64,000 bases of DNA from Protula sp. h YS-2021 (lineage: Eukaryota; Annelida; Polychaeta; Sabellida; Serpulidae): contig OX457033.1 in the NCBI GenBank assembly GCA_949752745.1, positions 16,784,156-16,848,155 on the forward strand, in the 5' to 3' direction. Below, piece by piece: positions 16,975 through 29,350 of this stretch. The notes below the pieces were generated by a model that did no database searches, was not told where the DNA came from, and was given only the letters and a program-made list of their open reading frames with translations. The position numbers were made by a program, and so were the translations under genes. The stretch's first letter is position 1. Each line of letters starts with the position of its first letter.

Positions 16975-17257
16975 AACCACCAACTTCACCAGCACTGACT
17001 ACACACCTAATCAACGTCGACTAGTTACTTCACCAGCATGGACTAGTTACTGAACTAATGTTGACTAGTTGCTTAACAAGCGTTGACTAGTTACTGAACC
17101 AAAAGTGACTAGTTTCTTAACCAATGTTGACTAGTTAAGTAATCAGTATTGACTAGTTACTTGCAAACATTGACCAGTTGCTTACAATTACTGAACCAGA
17201 CTTGACTAGCTTATTAACGGTTATTGATTAGTCACTGCATCAGCGTTGACTATTGTT
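16975..17257. repeat. Degenerate minisatellite built on TTGACTAGTTACT
   Basis: About nine to ten units of roughly 25-32 bases, each with a version of (G)TTGACTAGTTACT(T)AACCA. Each unit carries the palindromic core ACTAGT. Unit length varies and identity falls toward both ends, as in an old array. Confidence 0.85.
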
Positions 17258-18170
17258 TGTTTCCTTTTAGAATAACAGAGATTTTTAGCCATAGCATTGA
17301 TCCTGTAATTAAAAGTGGTCATTTCTTCGACAGAATAAGAAGTTGCAACAACTGATGCTACTAACATCATAATAAAACATTGGTGAGTGCTTACTCCGGG
17401 CAGCTTCCTAATTCTAATAGCAAACTGGCAAAACTGTGGAAAAACCTTTATATTCATGAGGTCACATCTGACGAACCAAAATTTACGTAACCGAACACTG
17501 TAATATGACTTTTAATCAGATGGTCATCTATGTAAAGCATTTCGATGTATAAATATTTCAAAAGAACGTTATTGAATGAAGAATAACAAGAAAAGAACGT
17601 GTGAAACATGTCCTTTTATGCCGTACAACGCTTTTCTACGAATAAAAACCAACTTTTGGACGGAATTTCCCTTATTAACGATAATCGACTCATAAATTAA
17701 GAATTGAACTTTCCTACACGTGTAGGCGTGCAAAGTAAGTAAACAGTGCCAAAATTGCCTTTAGTAGGTGGAACCAGAAACACTCGACTCCGAGAGACTG
17801 AGTGACAACACATTACCCAACATTCCCTTTTTTGTCTCAGTAAGCTCCAAATATTATAGTTTAGTTTGGATAGAATATAGCGGGTGTAAGAAAGGTCTAA
17901 AGGTAGAGAATGCAAGTTACGCTGTCACTCGCAAAAAGCGTTTTACGAAATAAATGGCAAAATGTAACGTTTGCTTATCTCCACCTTTAAATGGGATTAG
18001 AAACCTGCGCCTCGTGCAGGAAAGTTCTTTCAACATGAACTACACTTTTATGGGTCTACGATGAAATAACAGTCTCGGTGTACAATATCAAAAATACTAA
18101 AAGTAAAAAATCATACAAAGAAGAACGACAAGCCTACTTGGGTTGAACTAGACCAGGGACGGCTCTATTC
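17258..18170. other. Non-coding, nothing recognised
   Basis: AT-rich unique-looking sequence with short frames only. Confidence 0.4.
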
Positions 18171-18179
18171 ATGCAATTA

Positions 18180-21100
18180 TCTGTCCATACGGCTTGGACC
18201 ATGTGGCTGGAGCTCTCTACTTAGAGTGACTCTACCCATGAGAGCCCAAATGGCTAATGGGTACAGCCATATTGAAAGAGCCAGTATCTGAGATGCTTCC
18301 ACCCATTGACCTACTTGGCTGCTCCTCCCCCACCATCTTTTTTCAACAACAAGGACAGACCAGAGACTCGATAAAGATCTGCCTGGCCACAAACGCACGT
18401 GAAGACAAATCTGAATTAACCCGACTTAAGAGACAACACAAAATGCAACGTCTTGGACACAAGCATTCCTCTACCTCACTACTATCCCCCTCCTACCTCT
18501 CGGGGATGGTACGCCCAACCGACGTCCCATGATATATACATGCGAACAGACAGATGTACGACATAAAATGAATATCAAATTTAATACTTTTAATCACAAA
18601 AACACACGTCTCGTGTAAAGCAACTGTCTCTGCATTCACGAGTACTAGAGATCGACTTCCAAAAACATGATGCTAGTAACTGCAAATTATGCAGATTTTA
18701 TAATAACCAAATGCAAAATAAATGCTTTTTCACCTAAATTAACGTATGCTTTAGTTAGAATAAATAAATTTATATACATGAACCAAAACTCTACGACAAT
18801 ATTTAAGAAGTAGGGAAAATGCTTCTACCCACTTCTCCAAGCTTAGCAATGGATGGCAGTACAAGCACTTACCAGGCATCTTTACTAAAAATGTCCCAGT
18901 CAAAGCGTTCTTGATTTCAAGGATTGCCTAAAGCTACGCCCTCGCTTGCTTGACGAGGCTTCTATCTGGCTCTAACAGTAACTCTAGCAGTACCACGCAG
19001 CAATAGTCTCAAACACCCCCCCCCCCCAGTGGCAAAGTGGGTTTTACCCATGAACTTTTGCTTGGGCTTAAGAACCACTGTGTCCCAGGAGCCACTTACT
19101 TTAACCGCACCATTTTCCGCATCTGGTGTCTGCTTTTGCCTGGCACCAGAGCCAAAAGAAACTTCGGTGTAGCCCATCTGGAAGAAATGCTTCCCCAAAA
19201 TGTCCCTATCTGGGAGAAACTGAAGAACCAACTCCAGATCTCGCCTTGCCACATTTGGCTTGGTCTTGGAGGGGTGCGGGGGCTCATTGATTTGAAATGT
19301 TTAAATAATTAAGAGATGGTGGAGTCTTCTCCTCAGATCATAGCCTGAGATGGGTTTAGCGTTGTCGCAATGATTAACCTATACCGTTCTATAGAAGAGG
19401 GTCCTGAGATGCAACTCTTCATGCAATTAATTCAAGAAATCGGCCACAACCTCCCTGGGAGGCCTTGAATTAGCCCAGCTTTTGATTCCCAAACACCAGA
19501 TCATTATTCCAATGTGTTCGATAGAGTTTCGTAGTGAATGGTTTATGCACTTCAGTCATTATCTTTATCAACTCCTACCGAAGATCCGTTATTTTCAGAA
19601 AGGTAAGGATAGGTACCACACTACCAGATCTAGGCGATATGAAGAGGGGTGGAAACGTTTCCAGGGGTGGAACAGGAACCCTGGGTGCCAAGTGATTTAG
19701 ATGGACTTCTCTATCATGAACCAAGGTGCTTAATTCTGCGTCTCATGGTGCTATTAAAATGAGTTTGCACTCTGCGGCGGGTGCTTTGTGCAAAAGTTGC
19801 TTCAAGATTGCCTGCAGTGGAAAAGCATACAAACTTATTATGGCCCCTGACACTTGTGAGTCTATCAACAGATTTTCGAGGCAGGGTAGACATACCTGGG
19901 CAGCTTGTGGGTTAGGAAAATGGCAAACCGATCTGGGAAAGGAAGCAAACAAGGTAACTGCGCAATACCCACTGGAAGTATTTCGGTTCAGGCTCCACTC
20001 CGTCTAGACTACTTTGCCTACTCTAGTATCCAGGTCTGCCAGCACATTCAAACTGTGGGAATGTGATCTCCTGAGAGCCAAATCCCGTGACTTTCCGGTA
20101 GACATAAGATATTCCCCGCTAACGGAGTCAGTTGGGCTGAGCGGGTTCCTTCCTGTTTGCGCATACAAGCCACAATGGTCGAGTTGTTCAGCAGAACATT
20201 TACTGACCTATTATCAAGACTGGGGAGTAGCTGAATGAATGCTAACCAGACTATCCTCAGTTCTAGCCAGTTCAACCCGCGGACAAACAAACTGGGGATA
20301 CCTACCCCTGAAAGTCCTCAATTGCTTGTGAGAGAGTGGTTACTTCCCCATTTCGACATCTTCCCTGAGCCACAGCTATTCTCATTGCCCTTTGAGCCAC
20401 TCGACGAGGTGTCCCTATCTCTTCCCAAACATCGAAAAATAGCCTAGCTTCCTTCAGCGACCAAGTGTCTTTGCAGCTCAGTATCTGTTCTATTTCTTGT
20501 GATAAATGAACGACATCACTTCGAGATGAGACTCTCAAGAGATTGTTCTACTGCAAACTGGCTTTTTCCCCCTATATTGCTTCTTGAACCGGTCGTGCTC
20601 TACGTTTCTCTCTTGTGGGATGTCTGGAACGAGACGTCAAAACCAGATCCTGGTAGATTGCTCTGTTCTTCGGGATCATCTGTTTAAACTCTTTTGAAGG
20701 GAACAGTTCAAGATATTTGAACCGCCTCAGTTCACGTCCCGTCTTGACGGAAGACAACAATGTAGCAACAAAACAGCCCTCGGCAAGCTGATATGCTGCT
20801 ACCTTAGTCGTATCCCAGGTAGCCACTGATACGCACTCCACAGTTTCAGGAACACTGGGTCCGATATCGTCTGGGCCAGAGCTGCCTTCAGTGCCTTCAA
20901 TATGTGGTTTTGCATTGAAATGATATCAAGTGGTTGCCGAATCAGACCCACTAGCACCTTTGTATCCCTCACAATTAGGGGAATATCAAAGCCTTGCTTA
21001 ACTCCAGGCATCCACTCCGTCCTGTAGTAGGGCTGCTCTAAAGGCTTAATGGAGATAAGATTATGTGCTGTCCTCTACGGCGCTGATCTGACCCTTAGTT

Positions 21101-21370
21101 GCTTGGATTGGTAGAGCCTAGCCATGACTTAGCCCTCTCCCAAGTCAATCCGTTGGAATTCTCTCTGCCTTACCGCCACTGTGCTGGCGAATCCGGCAAT
21201 GGTGGTTAAAGCTAGGAACGTCTCTTGCTCCGTTGTTTCGCTTTGTGACGTCAGGGGGATAGGAAGCTCTACCTAATCCGCATACGGAATGCCTGCCTCT
21301 GTCCCCTATATCCTGTAAGGGTAGGACGGTAGGAGATGGGGTGCAGATTGGCTGTCTGTCTGTCACTGCC
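18180..21370 (-). pseudogene. Decayed DIRS-type (tyrosine recombinase) retrotransposon
   Basis: Minus-strand frames, broken by stops and frameshifts, recall DIRS proteins in the expected order. At 20,841-20,572 and 21,011-20,799 there are gag-like pieces (weak match). At 20,290-20,048 there is an RNase H-like domain with LNWLELRIVWLA, a VLLNNSTIVA core where active elements have V.TDN..VVAY, and GTRSAQL. At 19,952-19,743 comes the typical post-RNase H segment (DMFAS, then YAFPLQAILKQL and LILIAP). At 19,287-19,000 there is a tyrosine recombinase piece (LLALVPGKSRHQM, then VVLKPKQKFMGKTHFA in another frame). The space between the gag-like and RNase H parts is only about 280 bp, so most of the reverse transcriptase is missing. 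This is a dead relic. Element ends were not identified, and the assignment rests on remembered family motifs. Confidence 0.72.
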
Positions 21371-23015
21371 GGGTCTCTCCAATACTGCTTGCCGTATTTT
21401 GGTTAGCGCACTTCGTCCATAAGTCTGACGGGGTGCGTAAGTGCCTCCCCTTTCCCTACTGAAAGACCTCCTCAGCTCTTCCCCCAGCTGATGCTGTACG
21501 CAAAGGCTCTTTCTCTTTGTCTGTCTCCTGGCGGTCTCCTTTTCGGCAAGAATGTTCCGTTTGTGTCTCTACAAGTCACCAGGAGAGGAGAGCTGGCTCC
21601 TGACTGCAGCATAGATACGTGACCCGACATGGACAGGACCACTTAATCCTCATCGCTGGTCGGATTGTCTTTAAGTATAGCTGCCAACTCCCAACGGTTA
21701 TACTTTGCGAACTGTAAAGTGGATCTCTCTTACTAACGCCTACGCTAGGAAGGGAGAGGGTGATGAGACACAACCTAAGGAGGGGGAGGAGCAGCCAGGC
21801 GTGGGGAGAGCCACAAGGGATACTCATTTGGGGAGGGCCACAAGGGATAACTCAGTTGGGTACATCCATACTTGCTAACCCTGGTGGGGTACTGGTGGAG
21901 CATAATATGTCTTCCTTTCAACCCCGATGCCTCTATCCAGAGCTGTGGAGTCACTTCGTTCACAGACAAGCCCAAAAGGACAGAAAAATGGCATGAGTCC
22001 CGTAAATCTACATGGAAATGCAAAAGAAACAATGACGTTCTGCTAATTCAAACACAGCAACACTGGAACACTGGCAAGCCTGCCTGTCGGTGGGGTTATG
22101 TGGAGCGATGTGGAAGAGACAACGAGAGAACTTATCAACGTTACTACCATTCCAGCACCCAGTCTGGCACCCAAACAACCAACAGATGAGTTACACTGCT
22201 CTGTTCTCCAGGTAAAGATAAATCGGCTGAGCGGTGGAGAAAAAAAAAGAGAAACATTTTGCGGGATAAAACACCAGTACTACTCGTGACCAACACTATG
22301 ACTGTTGTGCCAGATAACTTTGGCATTCAAAACACCACACAATTTCTGTCTTAATATCAGACACTACAGAAGTAAGTATAAAATTATCCGAAATACACAT
22401 AAGCACCTCTTCTCCTGGAAACTTCGGGAAAATAATCTTCAAAGATTTCTTTTCCAAAAATATGTCTTTACTGTTCCGTGCATAAACAAGAATGTGGGTA
22501 ATGTGTCGTCACTCAGTCTTTCAGATTCAAGTGTTTCTGGCAGTTTTGGCAATGTTTATTTACACTGAATGCCAACTCGTGTAGAAAAGCTTAATTCATA
22601 ATTTATGCGTCGATTACCTATAACAAGGGAAACCTCCTCTAAAGGTGGAGATAAGCGGGCGTTATCTTTTGTGAAGTAAAAATATCCTGTGTCCCTGTTT
22701 GTTTTGATTATATACCTGCAGGATATTAGAGAAACAAGAATTGGGGCTTCACTTTTTTGCCTTGCTTGGCTGCGCGTCCTGCCTCGGGTATAGAGGTGTC
22801 AGCAAATTTTAAACCAAGTTGTATAGGGGACTAGTAGTAACTATACTACAATTATAGCTGCTGGGGAAACGTTGCCAGGCTACTTCAACGACACTTGACT
22901 GTAACTTTAAGGTAACTCAGAGAAAAGTCTTAACCATAAATATGAGTTCACTCAGTGAAAACTCTTAACTATGATGTGTGAATGTAGTATTCAAAAGAAA
23001 GGCTTAACCATACAA
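21371..23015. other. Non-coding, possibly outer part of the DIRS relic
   Basis: GC-richer than the surroundings up to about 22,300. A GGCCACAAGGGATA-like word occurs twice (near 21,810 and 21,835). No domain could be recognised in its short frames. 22,300-23,015 is AT-rich with nothing seen. Confidence 0.35.
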
Positions 23016-23020
23016 TGCTT

Positions 23021-23246
23021 ATCATCAGAACTCTAAGAAATGTTAACCATCAGAACACTAAGAAATGTTAACCATCAGAACACTAAGAAATGTTAACCAT
23101 CAGAACACTAAGAAATGTTAACCATCAGAACACTAAGAAATGTTAACCATCACAACATTAAAAATGCTAACCATCATAACACTAAGAAATGTTAACCATC
23201 AAAGCGCTAAGAAATATTAACCATCATAACAGTAAGAAATGTTAAC
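23021..23246. repeat. 25-bp minisatellite, about 9 copies
   Basis: The unit is CCATCAGAACACTAAGAAATGTTAA. The first five copies are nearly identical, and the last four carry substitutions (CATCATAAC, CATCAAAGCG, ATATTAA). Confidence 0.96.
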
Positions 23247-23805
23247 ACAGCCGGACATAGAACATTTTTAAAATACTAATAACTGTTGATATTAGTTCAT
23301 GCTGTTCATAATAGTGATTAATTGTTACCAACTTTACAAGCTAGGTATCAAAAATAATATTCTTTTAAAACTGAACCAAATCAACTAACTACCTAAAACA
23401 AGGTAGTTTATCCAAAAAGTCTCTTATCCTGTTAAAGCTTGTAAAATAAAACATTGGGCCATTGGAAACAAACTAGCAGCTTTATAAATTAACTGGTTAT
23501 AAATTAATTGAAGATATCTGGGACAACATAACTCCTGGGCTAGTCTTGGAAACAAGTTACAGAAATACACTCATAATTAACTTATAATAATAACCATTAG
23601 TACAAAATTGTACATTTTAACTACGATTTAGCTTTGTTGCATGGTTTAAGGTATTTTTTGCAGACTTCGCATTCTAAGTGTCTACTAGTCATTTATTTAT
23701 ATTTTAATCTTACAAATTTCTTCCTATATTTATATATATTCTATTATTATCGATGTTAACATAATATGGCTTGGGTTTGTAAGTAAAAAGGGAAGGTTAT
23801 TGCGG
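23247..23805. other. Non-coding, nothing recognised
   Basis: AT-rich sequence without genes or clear repeats. Confidence 0.4.
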
Positions 23806-23810
23806 CAGAC

Positions 23811-23980
23811 GGCACAAAACTGCACACTGCACAAAACTGCATACTATACAAAACTGCACACTTTGAAAACTGCACACTGCACAAACTGCCACTGCACAAA
23901 ACTGCACACTGCACAAAACTGCACACTGTGTAAAAACTGTACACTGTGCCAAAACTGCACACTGCACAAACTGCCAAAAC
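23811..23980. repeat. Minisatellite of ACTGCACA words
   Basis: Irregular tandem of AAAACTGCACACTGCAC and shortened forms, about ten units of 12-20 bases. The Cys-rich open frames on both strands (repeats of CAVCSF type) are translations of this array, not a cysteine-rich peptide gene. Confidence 0.92.
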
Positions 23981-24384
23981 AAGCTTCCAAACCAGTGATA
24001 TCACACAACTTGTGTTTTAACAATGGACGTAAATCTCCGACTGCATCAATCAGCCAGACCATGACAACCATTTTGCACTCGACTACCCACTTGATTAAGA
24101 AAATACTAAAGTGGTATCCTGTAATATGGCCAGATTAATAACCCCTCTCCCTCATTTAGATTACCAAGCATGTCCTGAAAAATAAACGTTTACTTTGTTC
24201 ACAGGGAGAAAACAAATCCAAAGCCTTTGGCTGTTTCCGCCACATTTCACACAACAAATCAAAACTACTGATATGAAATAATTTCTATTACATAATTGAC
24301 TCATTTATTTCCAGAGTACGTCAGTGTTACGCAGGCGTGACCGTAACCAATAGTTCCCAGTTCTTCGCGATTTCTTGAAACATA

Positions 24385-24768
24385 ATTTCTCTCTCTTTCT
24401 CCCTTCTCTGCTTCTCTGTCTGTCTATCTGTCTGCCTGTCTCTCTCTCTCTCTCTCTCTCTTTCTTTCTCTCTCGCTCTGTCTGTCTTTCGCTTTGTCTC
24501 TATGTGTCTCTCTGTCTCTCCGTCTCTCTCTTCTCTTTTCTCTCCCTTCTTTCTCTTTCTTTCTCTCTCGCTCTCTCTCTGTCTCTCTCTGTCTCTTTGT
24601 CTGTCTTTCTCTCTCTCCTTCTCTCTCTCAATCTCTCTATCTATCTCTCTTTCTCTCTCTCTCTCTCTTTCGCTTTCCCTCTCTCTCACTCTCTCTCCCT
24701 CTATCTGTTTCTCTCTCTGTTTGTCTTTCCCCCCTCTCTCTCTGTCTCTGTCTGTCTGTCTCTCTTTG

Positions 24769-24801
<33 letters not shown>

Positions 24802-24907
24802 TTCTCTGCCTCTCTGTTTCTCTCTCTCTCATCTCTCTCTCTTTCTCTCTCTCTGTCTCTCTCTCTATCTTTCTCTGCCTCTCTGTTTCTTTCTCTCTTC
24901 TCTCTCT

Positions 24908-24986
<79 letters not shown>
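24385..24986. repeat. 600-bp polypyrimidine (TC)n-rich tract
   Basis: The plus strand is nearly all T and C, with TCTCTC interspersed with TCTG, TTTC and CCCTC variants, and ends in about 78 bases of pure TC at 24,909-24,986. Long open frames exist on both strands (Ser/Leu on plus, Arg/Glu on minus) only because the tract lacks stop codons. Confidence 0.97.
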
Positions 24987-24989
<3 letters not shown>

Positions 24990-27388
24990 ATAAAGAAAAG
25001 TCGGTATCATTTCTTTATATCTCTGATGGGAGCCGTGCAGGAAATCCAGACACTGGAACCAAGTGAACCCCAAAATATGGCTGACGTTATTATTTTTTAA
25101 ATTTTATTCATTTATTTACTTATTTTTTGCCATTAGGTATCCAACGTCAGAATAACGTCTAAAATGCACAGACCAACCAATAGCCTTCAGCTATTAATAG
25201 ACAACAAGTTCTAGACCTGATACAGCTCTTTACAAGAACCTGTTTTATGAATTATCATGTTCTTTTAATGCTTCCACTTTTTTTGATCTCATAACTGTAA
25301 AAATATCAGTGAGATCAATATTTTATTTCAATTTAACTGCAACACAGACAACACTCAAAATGTGTTTGATAATAAGGATTTTGTCTAAGAAAATTACCCA
25401 AACCAAATGAGGATGCTTTAATTAGTTGTTGGTATAAAATGGTCAAAATACCTATAAAAAAACTATATTCGATATCTTTTTATTAACAAAACCCGAAAAA
25501 GGCTATTGCCTGATTTGTCTTGTTTTGAACTAAATTTTGCGTCCATGACATTAACAGTGGGAAAATTTACTGTTAATTCTTGCGATGCCGACATAAAACA
25601 AGTTTATTTGTGGAAAATCTTCACCAATCGACTAAGAAAAAAATACCTTGGGAAAAAGTATAAATGAAGCAGGTTTCTGAAGTAGATTTCTGTTTCTTTC
25701 TGACAACGCTCTATAGTTGCGGAGTAAAGCATGTGTGAAGGTTGATGCACACCGATGTTTGAGGACACCTAACGTTCTAGCCTATCAGGCTGTCGCTCTA
25801 GTTTTCCAGGGTGGCCCTGTCTGCTGGATTCTCATCAAGGGAAGTCACCTGGAACGGGGCTATTAAACAGTGGTTATGTTTTTGACATGGACTCCATTTT
25901 GTAATTGGTCGTATTCGTGAGTTCCTTTATTTCTAAAAACTGCAGTGTGGGTCAGTAATTAAGTTTGTTTTTAGATTGCCATATTTACTAGAAATGCCAT
26001 TTACTCCTTTGTTTATTTGTGCGTTTATTTGTATGTTGATTTGTTTTGTTGCTGTTACTAACAGGTATTAAATATTTCACTCTCTGTGTGATGCCTTTGG
26101 TACGTTATAGTGACCTGTGTGGCACACGGCAAAACGAGCAGAACATGCAAAAACACTATTTGTTTACTTAAGAATTGTATGAAAATGAATGGTGCGAATT
26201 TATATTAAATGCATTGGAAACAACGATAAAGATCTGGTTAGCATAAAATAACAGCCATATAGAAATGTTTCATCCATCTTTCAATAAAACAACAGAAACG
26301 ATTTAAGACTTAGTGCATTGATGACAAAAAAAAAAGGATATGGAAACATGAGCCTTGTTTGATGTATCGCTGCACTTCTCCGTCACTGACTAATTCATTG
26401 AATCGGTATCTCATTATATTTTATTATTCACGTCTGTTATTCGTGCCTGCTCGCTGACCCTTGATAAACATGGTGTTGATTTTTATATTTATGTATTTAT
26501 TCTTTTTTGTGAGTCGGAGGGAGGTGTAAATGTGAAATTTTGCTTAATGATTTTACCTCCATAATAAATAAAATCACGCTTTTTAGCGCTGAAAAAGCAA
26601 GAATTAAATGATCTGCAAGATTGACATACCCTTGAATGCGTCATAACTTACTTCCGGTCATGTGATCTGCGGCCTCGTTTCACTGCGTCTCTTTATATCC
26701 GCCTATGACGTCAATCGAATTGTCGGCCCTTGACTTCCTCAATCAACTATTTGCAGCTTGATACCTTTTTTAGATCGGTATTTTCCTTTTTCATGAATAT
26801 TTCGTTTGTTTAAGAAATTATTTTTATTGTTTTAAATATAACTGGAAAATAAATTTCTAGTTTTTTTCTTTGCTGTTATGCTGGCGTGAAATTCGCGAGT
26901 GCTTAAGAATTATATGGAAAATTTTTTAAAATGCGAATATCCGACGGTTATAACACCAGTCTTTTTAAACTTTATCGTAAAAAAATGACAAGTAACTGCT
27001 TTAATTCAGTGCTGTGATCAGTTTTCTTTCGCAAACAATGGATAGCATTAAACTAGGCGTGTCTGCGCATCGCAGCAGCTTAGCTCATGTACTCTATTTA
27101 TTGCTTGGCGTGTTTGCGCCCCATTTGCAGCCCTCTCCAGGCTGTCACTCGGAGGAGTACACACTCAACCCTCTCTCCCCCATCCCCCCCCCGCCCCATC
27201 CACCCCACCAGCACTTTTCCTCACAGGAAGCCCTGTTACTCCTAGAACATGGGAAGCCTTCCGCTTACAGATAACCCTGTCCAGAATTTCACTTTGGTAA
27301 TACTGATCCACATTTCACGCATGGTTCCAAAGGGTTGTGCATTAGCAGAATAACTTGTTTTTAATTATCACAGGTTTCTCTGGGTGAC
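24990..27388. other. Non-coding, nothing recognised
   Basis: Mostly AT-rich. A C-rich patch at 27,180-27,210 interrupts a frame of 86 codons that has no recognised domain. No repeat seen. Confidence 0.35.
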
Positions 27389-27390
27389 TA

Positions 27391-27548
27391 CCCAGTAAAC
27401 ATTGTGACGTTGCATCAATGTTGGATAGACATCACAACCGACGTCGGATCAACGCCGTGGTTTGGTAGTTTATGGAAATCGAAGCAACGTCTACCTTAAA
27501 AAGTTGGATAGACGTCAATTATCCTACGTCTAATCAACGTTGCGGAAT
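27391..27548 (+). mobile_element. ACGTT-family element, truncated copy (terminus plus about 150 bp)
   Basis: Begins CCCAGTAAACATTGTGACGTT, matching the reverse complement of the right end of the copy at 49,193-49,480 (CCCAGTAAACACTGCGACGTT). It continues with repeated GACGTC, AACGT and GGATAGACGTC words (GACGTCGGATCAACG, TTGGATAGACGTCAATTATC). It stops where the 27.55-kb satellite begins. Non-coding, internally rich in short inverted GACGTT/AACGTC words. Confidence 0.7.
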
Positions 27549-27549
27549 G

Positions 27550-28324
27550 CTTAAAAATGAAAGAATACGGTATGCGAATAGCCATTACAAATAAGACTAA
27601 GAGAGCACAGCACGTGATGTCCCGGGATATGTAACGTCTATATAGCCGTGGTGTGCAGAGTCACGCAAAAGGCACGCATGATGCGGCACTACAAACAAGA
27701 CTATGTACAGAGGAGAACGCGCGAAATAAAGAATACAGTGTGCAAATAGCCATGGTATGCAAGATTTTGTTTAGAGCAGAACTGGACTAGATTATATGGT
27801 GTGTGAATATCCATTACACGCAAGATTTAGAAGCACAGAGTGCGATATTCCGGGATATGTAACGTCTGCAGAGCCGCTGTGTGCATAGTCACACACAAAG
27901 CTGCCTGTGGAGTAGAGCACTTAGTACATAACTCGGTAAACTTACTGTGCACAAGATAAGGTGTTCGAGTAACCACTACATCCAAGAATTAGTAAGAAGA
28001 AGAGCTCAAATAGAGCATTCATGTGATGAGGGAGCAGAGGACGCCAAGTTCCGGAATATGTATCGTTTGCAGAGCCGTGTTGTGCATAGCCATTACATGC
28101 AAGGCGATATATGGAGTGATGCATCAGGCTAAATACCGAGTGTGCACATGATACGATATGCGAATAGCCACTACATGTAAGACTATGTATGGACTAGAAC
28201 GGAAATAGATCATGCGTTGCGCGAATAGCCATTACATGGAAGGTTGAGGGGGCACAGCACTCGATGCCCCGAGATATGTAAGGTCTGCAGAAGCGGGGGC
28301 TCATAGCAGCACTCAGAATGCGAG
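27550..28324. repeat. Satellite field, proximal part A
   Basis: Degenerate tandem units, estimated at 60-110 bp, containing GCGAATAGCCATTACATGCAAG, ACTATGTACAGAG and GAACGGGAATAGAGCAT-type words. This is the same family as the arrays up to 34.37 kb but the most diverged. A longer variant unit with 'ATGTAACGTCTGCAGAGCCG...GTGCATAGTCACACAC' occurs at least three times (27,630, 27,860, 28,050). Confidence 0.85.
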
Positions 28325-29350
28325 TCTAGGACATTTCCCGCGGAGACTTTTCCCGCGGGGACTTTTCCCACGCGGAGTTTACCCGCGGGGACTTTTCCCG
28401 CGCGGACTTTTCCCGACCTAGGACATTTCCCGCGGAGGACTTTTCCCGCGGATGAAAAAAAACTAACCAAAAATATTCTCTACAAGCTTTTATTGATATA
28501 TTCGCACTTCACACTTGCATAATATTTATTCGTACTACAGTCATAGAAACTATCTGTCTTTTGCTCGTGATCAGTTCACTAAGCGTCACAGTTCTACAGG
28601 TGCACATTGTGGGCAGTTCCACGAAGGAAGTTGAGCACATGACGATTGGCAAAGTCGGCAACAACAGTAGCGATGTGCTGTGCACAGTATTCCATTTTTA
28701 GGAATATGATTTTATAGCTTGCTCGCCCTGCATTTACACCAAAAAAAATAATGTACTCCGGGGAAATCTAGCCGACTCCGGGCATAAATCCATCATAGGC
28801 CGGAGTCGAAAAATTAATCAACGAACCTAATCATGATTTCTTTCCAATATGATCCATCACACGCAGAGGTCATCATTAACTGCAGTTGAATATCACAACT
28901 GTTGACATAACAACGACTGAAGCTTGCACCTGTATAATCCATCACAGGCCAAAGTCAAGAAATTAATTAACGAACATTATCTAGGCTTCTTTGGATTATT
29001 TTCAATTGCATCTTCTGCTATTTTATTAATCCATCACACATTTGTGAATAAAGTTTTAACTGCATTTAACTGAATCACAATATACCCTGCCCCTGCAGCA
29101 TAATCCACTACAACTTGTTGACAATAAAAAAAGAAACATCAGAATCCAATACAACTTGTTGACAATAGAAAAAAGAAACATCAGAGATCGGAGAGAACAC
29201 AATTGAGAACGTGTACTGCAAGGTTAAATTACTAAATAAAAATTGCAATAAATTAGTTTTATTTTTTGTTAGCTTTTTTTCATCCGTGGGAAATGTCCTA
29301 GGTCGGAAAAAGCCCCAGCGGGAAAAGTCCCCGCGGGAAATGTTCTAGGT
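28325..29350. mobile_element. About 1.0-kb non-autonomous element with GC-rich terminal inverted repeats, inside the satellite
   Basis: The left end reads CTAGGACATTTCCCGCGG, then a run of GGGACTTTTCCCGCG modules, then GACCTAGGACATTTCCCGCG and GATGAAAAAAAACTAAC. The right end read in reverse complement gives CCTAGAACATTTCCCGCGGG, GACTTTTCCCGC, GACCTAGGACATTTCCCACG and GATGAAAAAAAGCTAAC. Terminal inverted repeats are therefore about 75-130 bp, longer on the left by extra modules. The interior is AT-rich, non-coding and contains two internal duplications. Satellite sequence flanks both sides. A clean target-site duplication could not be fixed because the flanks are repeats. Confidence 0.82.
28786..29183. 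repeat. Two internal duplications within the 1.0-kb inverted-repeat element
   Basis: One pair shares AATCCATCA[TC]AGGCC with GTC[AG]A[AG]AAATTAAT[CT]AACGAAC (28,786 and 28,936). The other is a tandem pair of ACAACTTGTTGACAATA with AAAGAAACATCAGA (29,107 and 29,149). Confidence 0.75.

Noticed and set aside
23756..24138. Cysteine-rich repeat peptides on both strands
   Set aside because: They coincide exactly with the ACTGCACA minisatellite.
24375..25100. 241-, 190- and 163-codon Ser/Leu ORFs and Arg/Glu ORFs on the other strand
   Set aside because: They are translations of a polypyrimidine tract that lacks stop codons in all frames.
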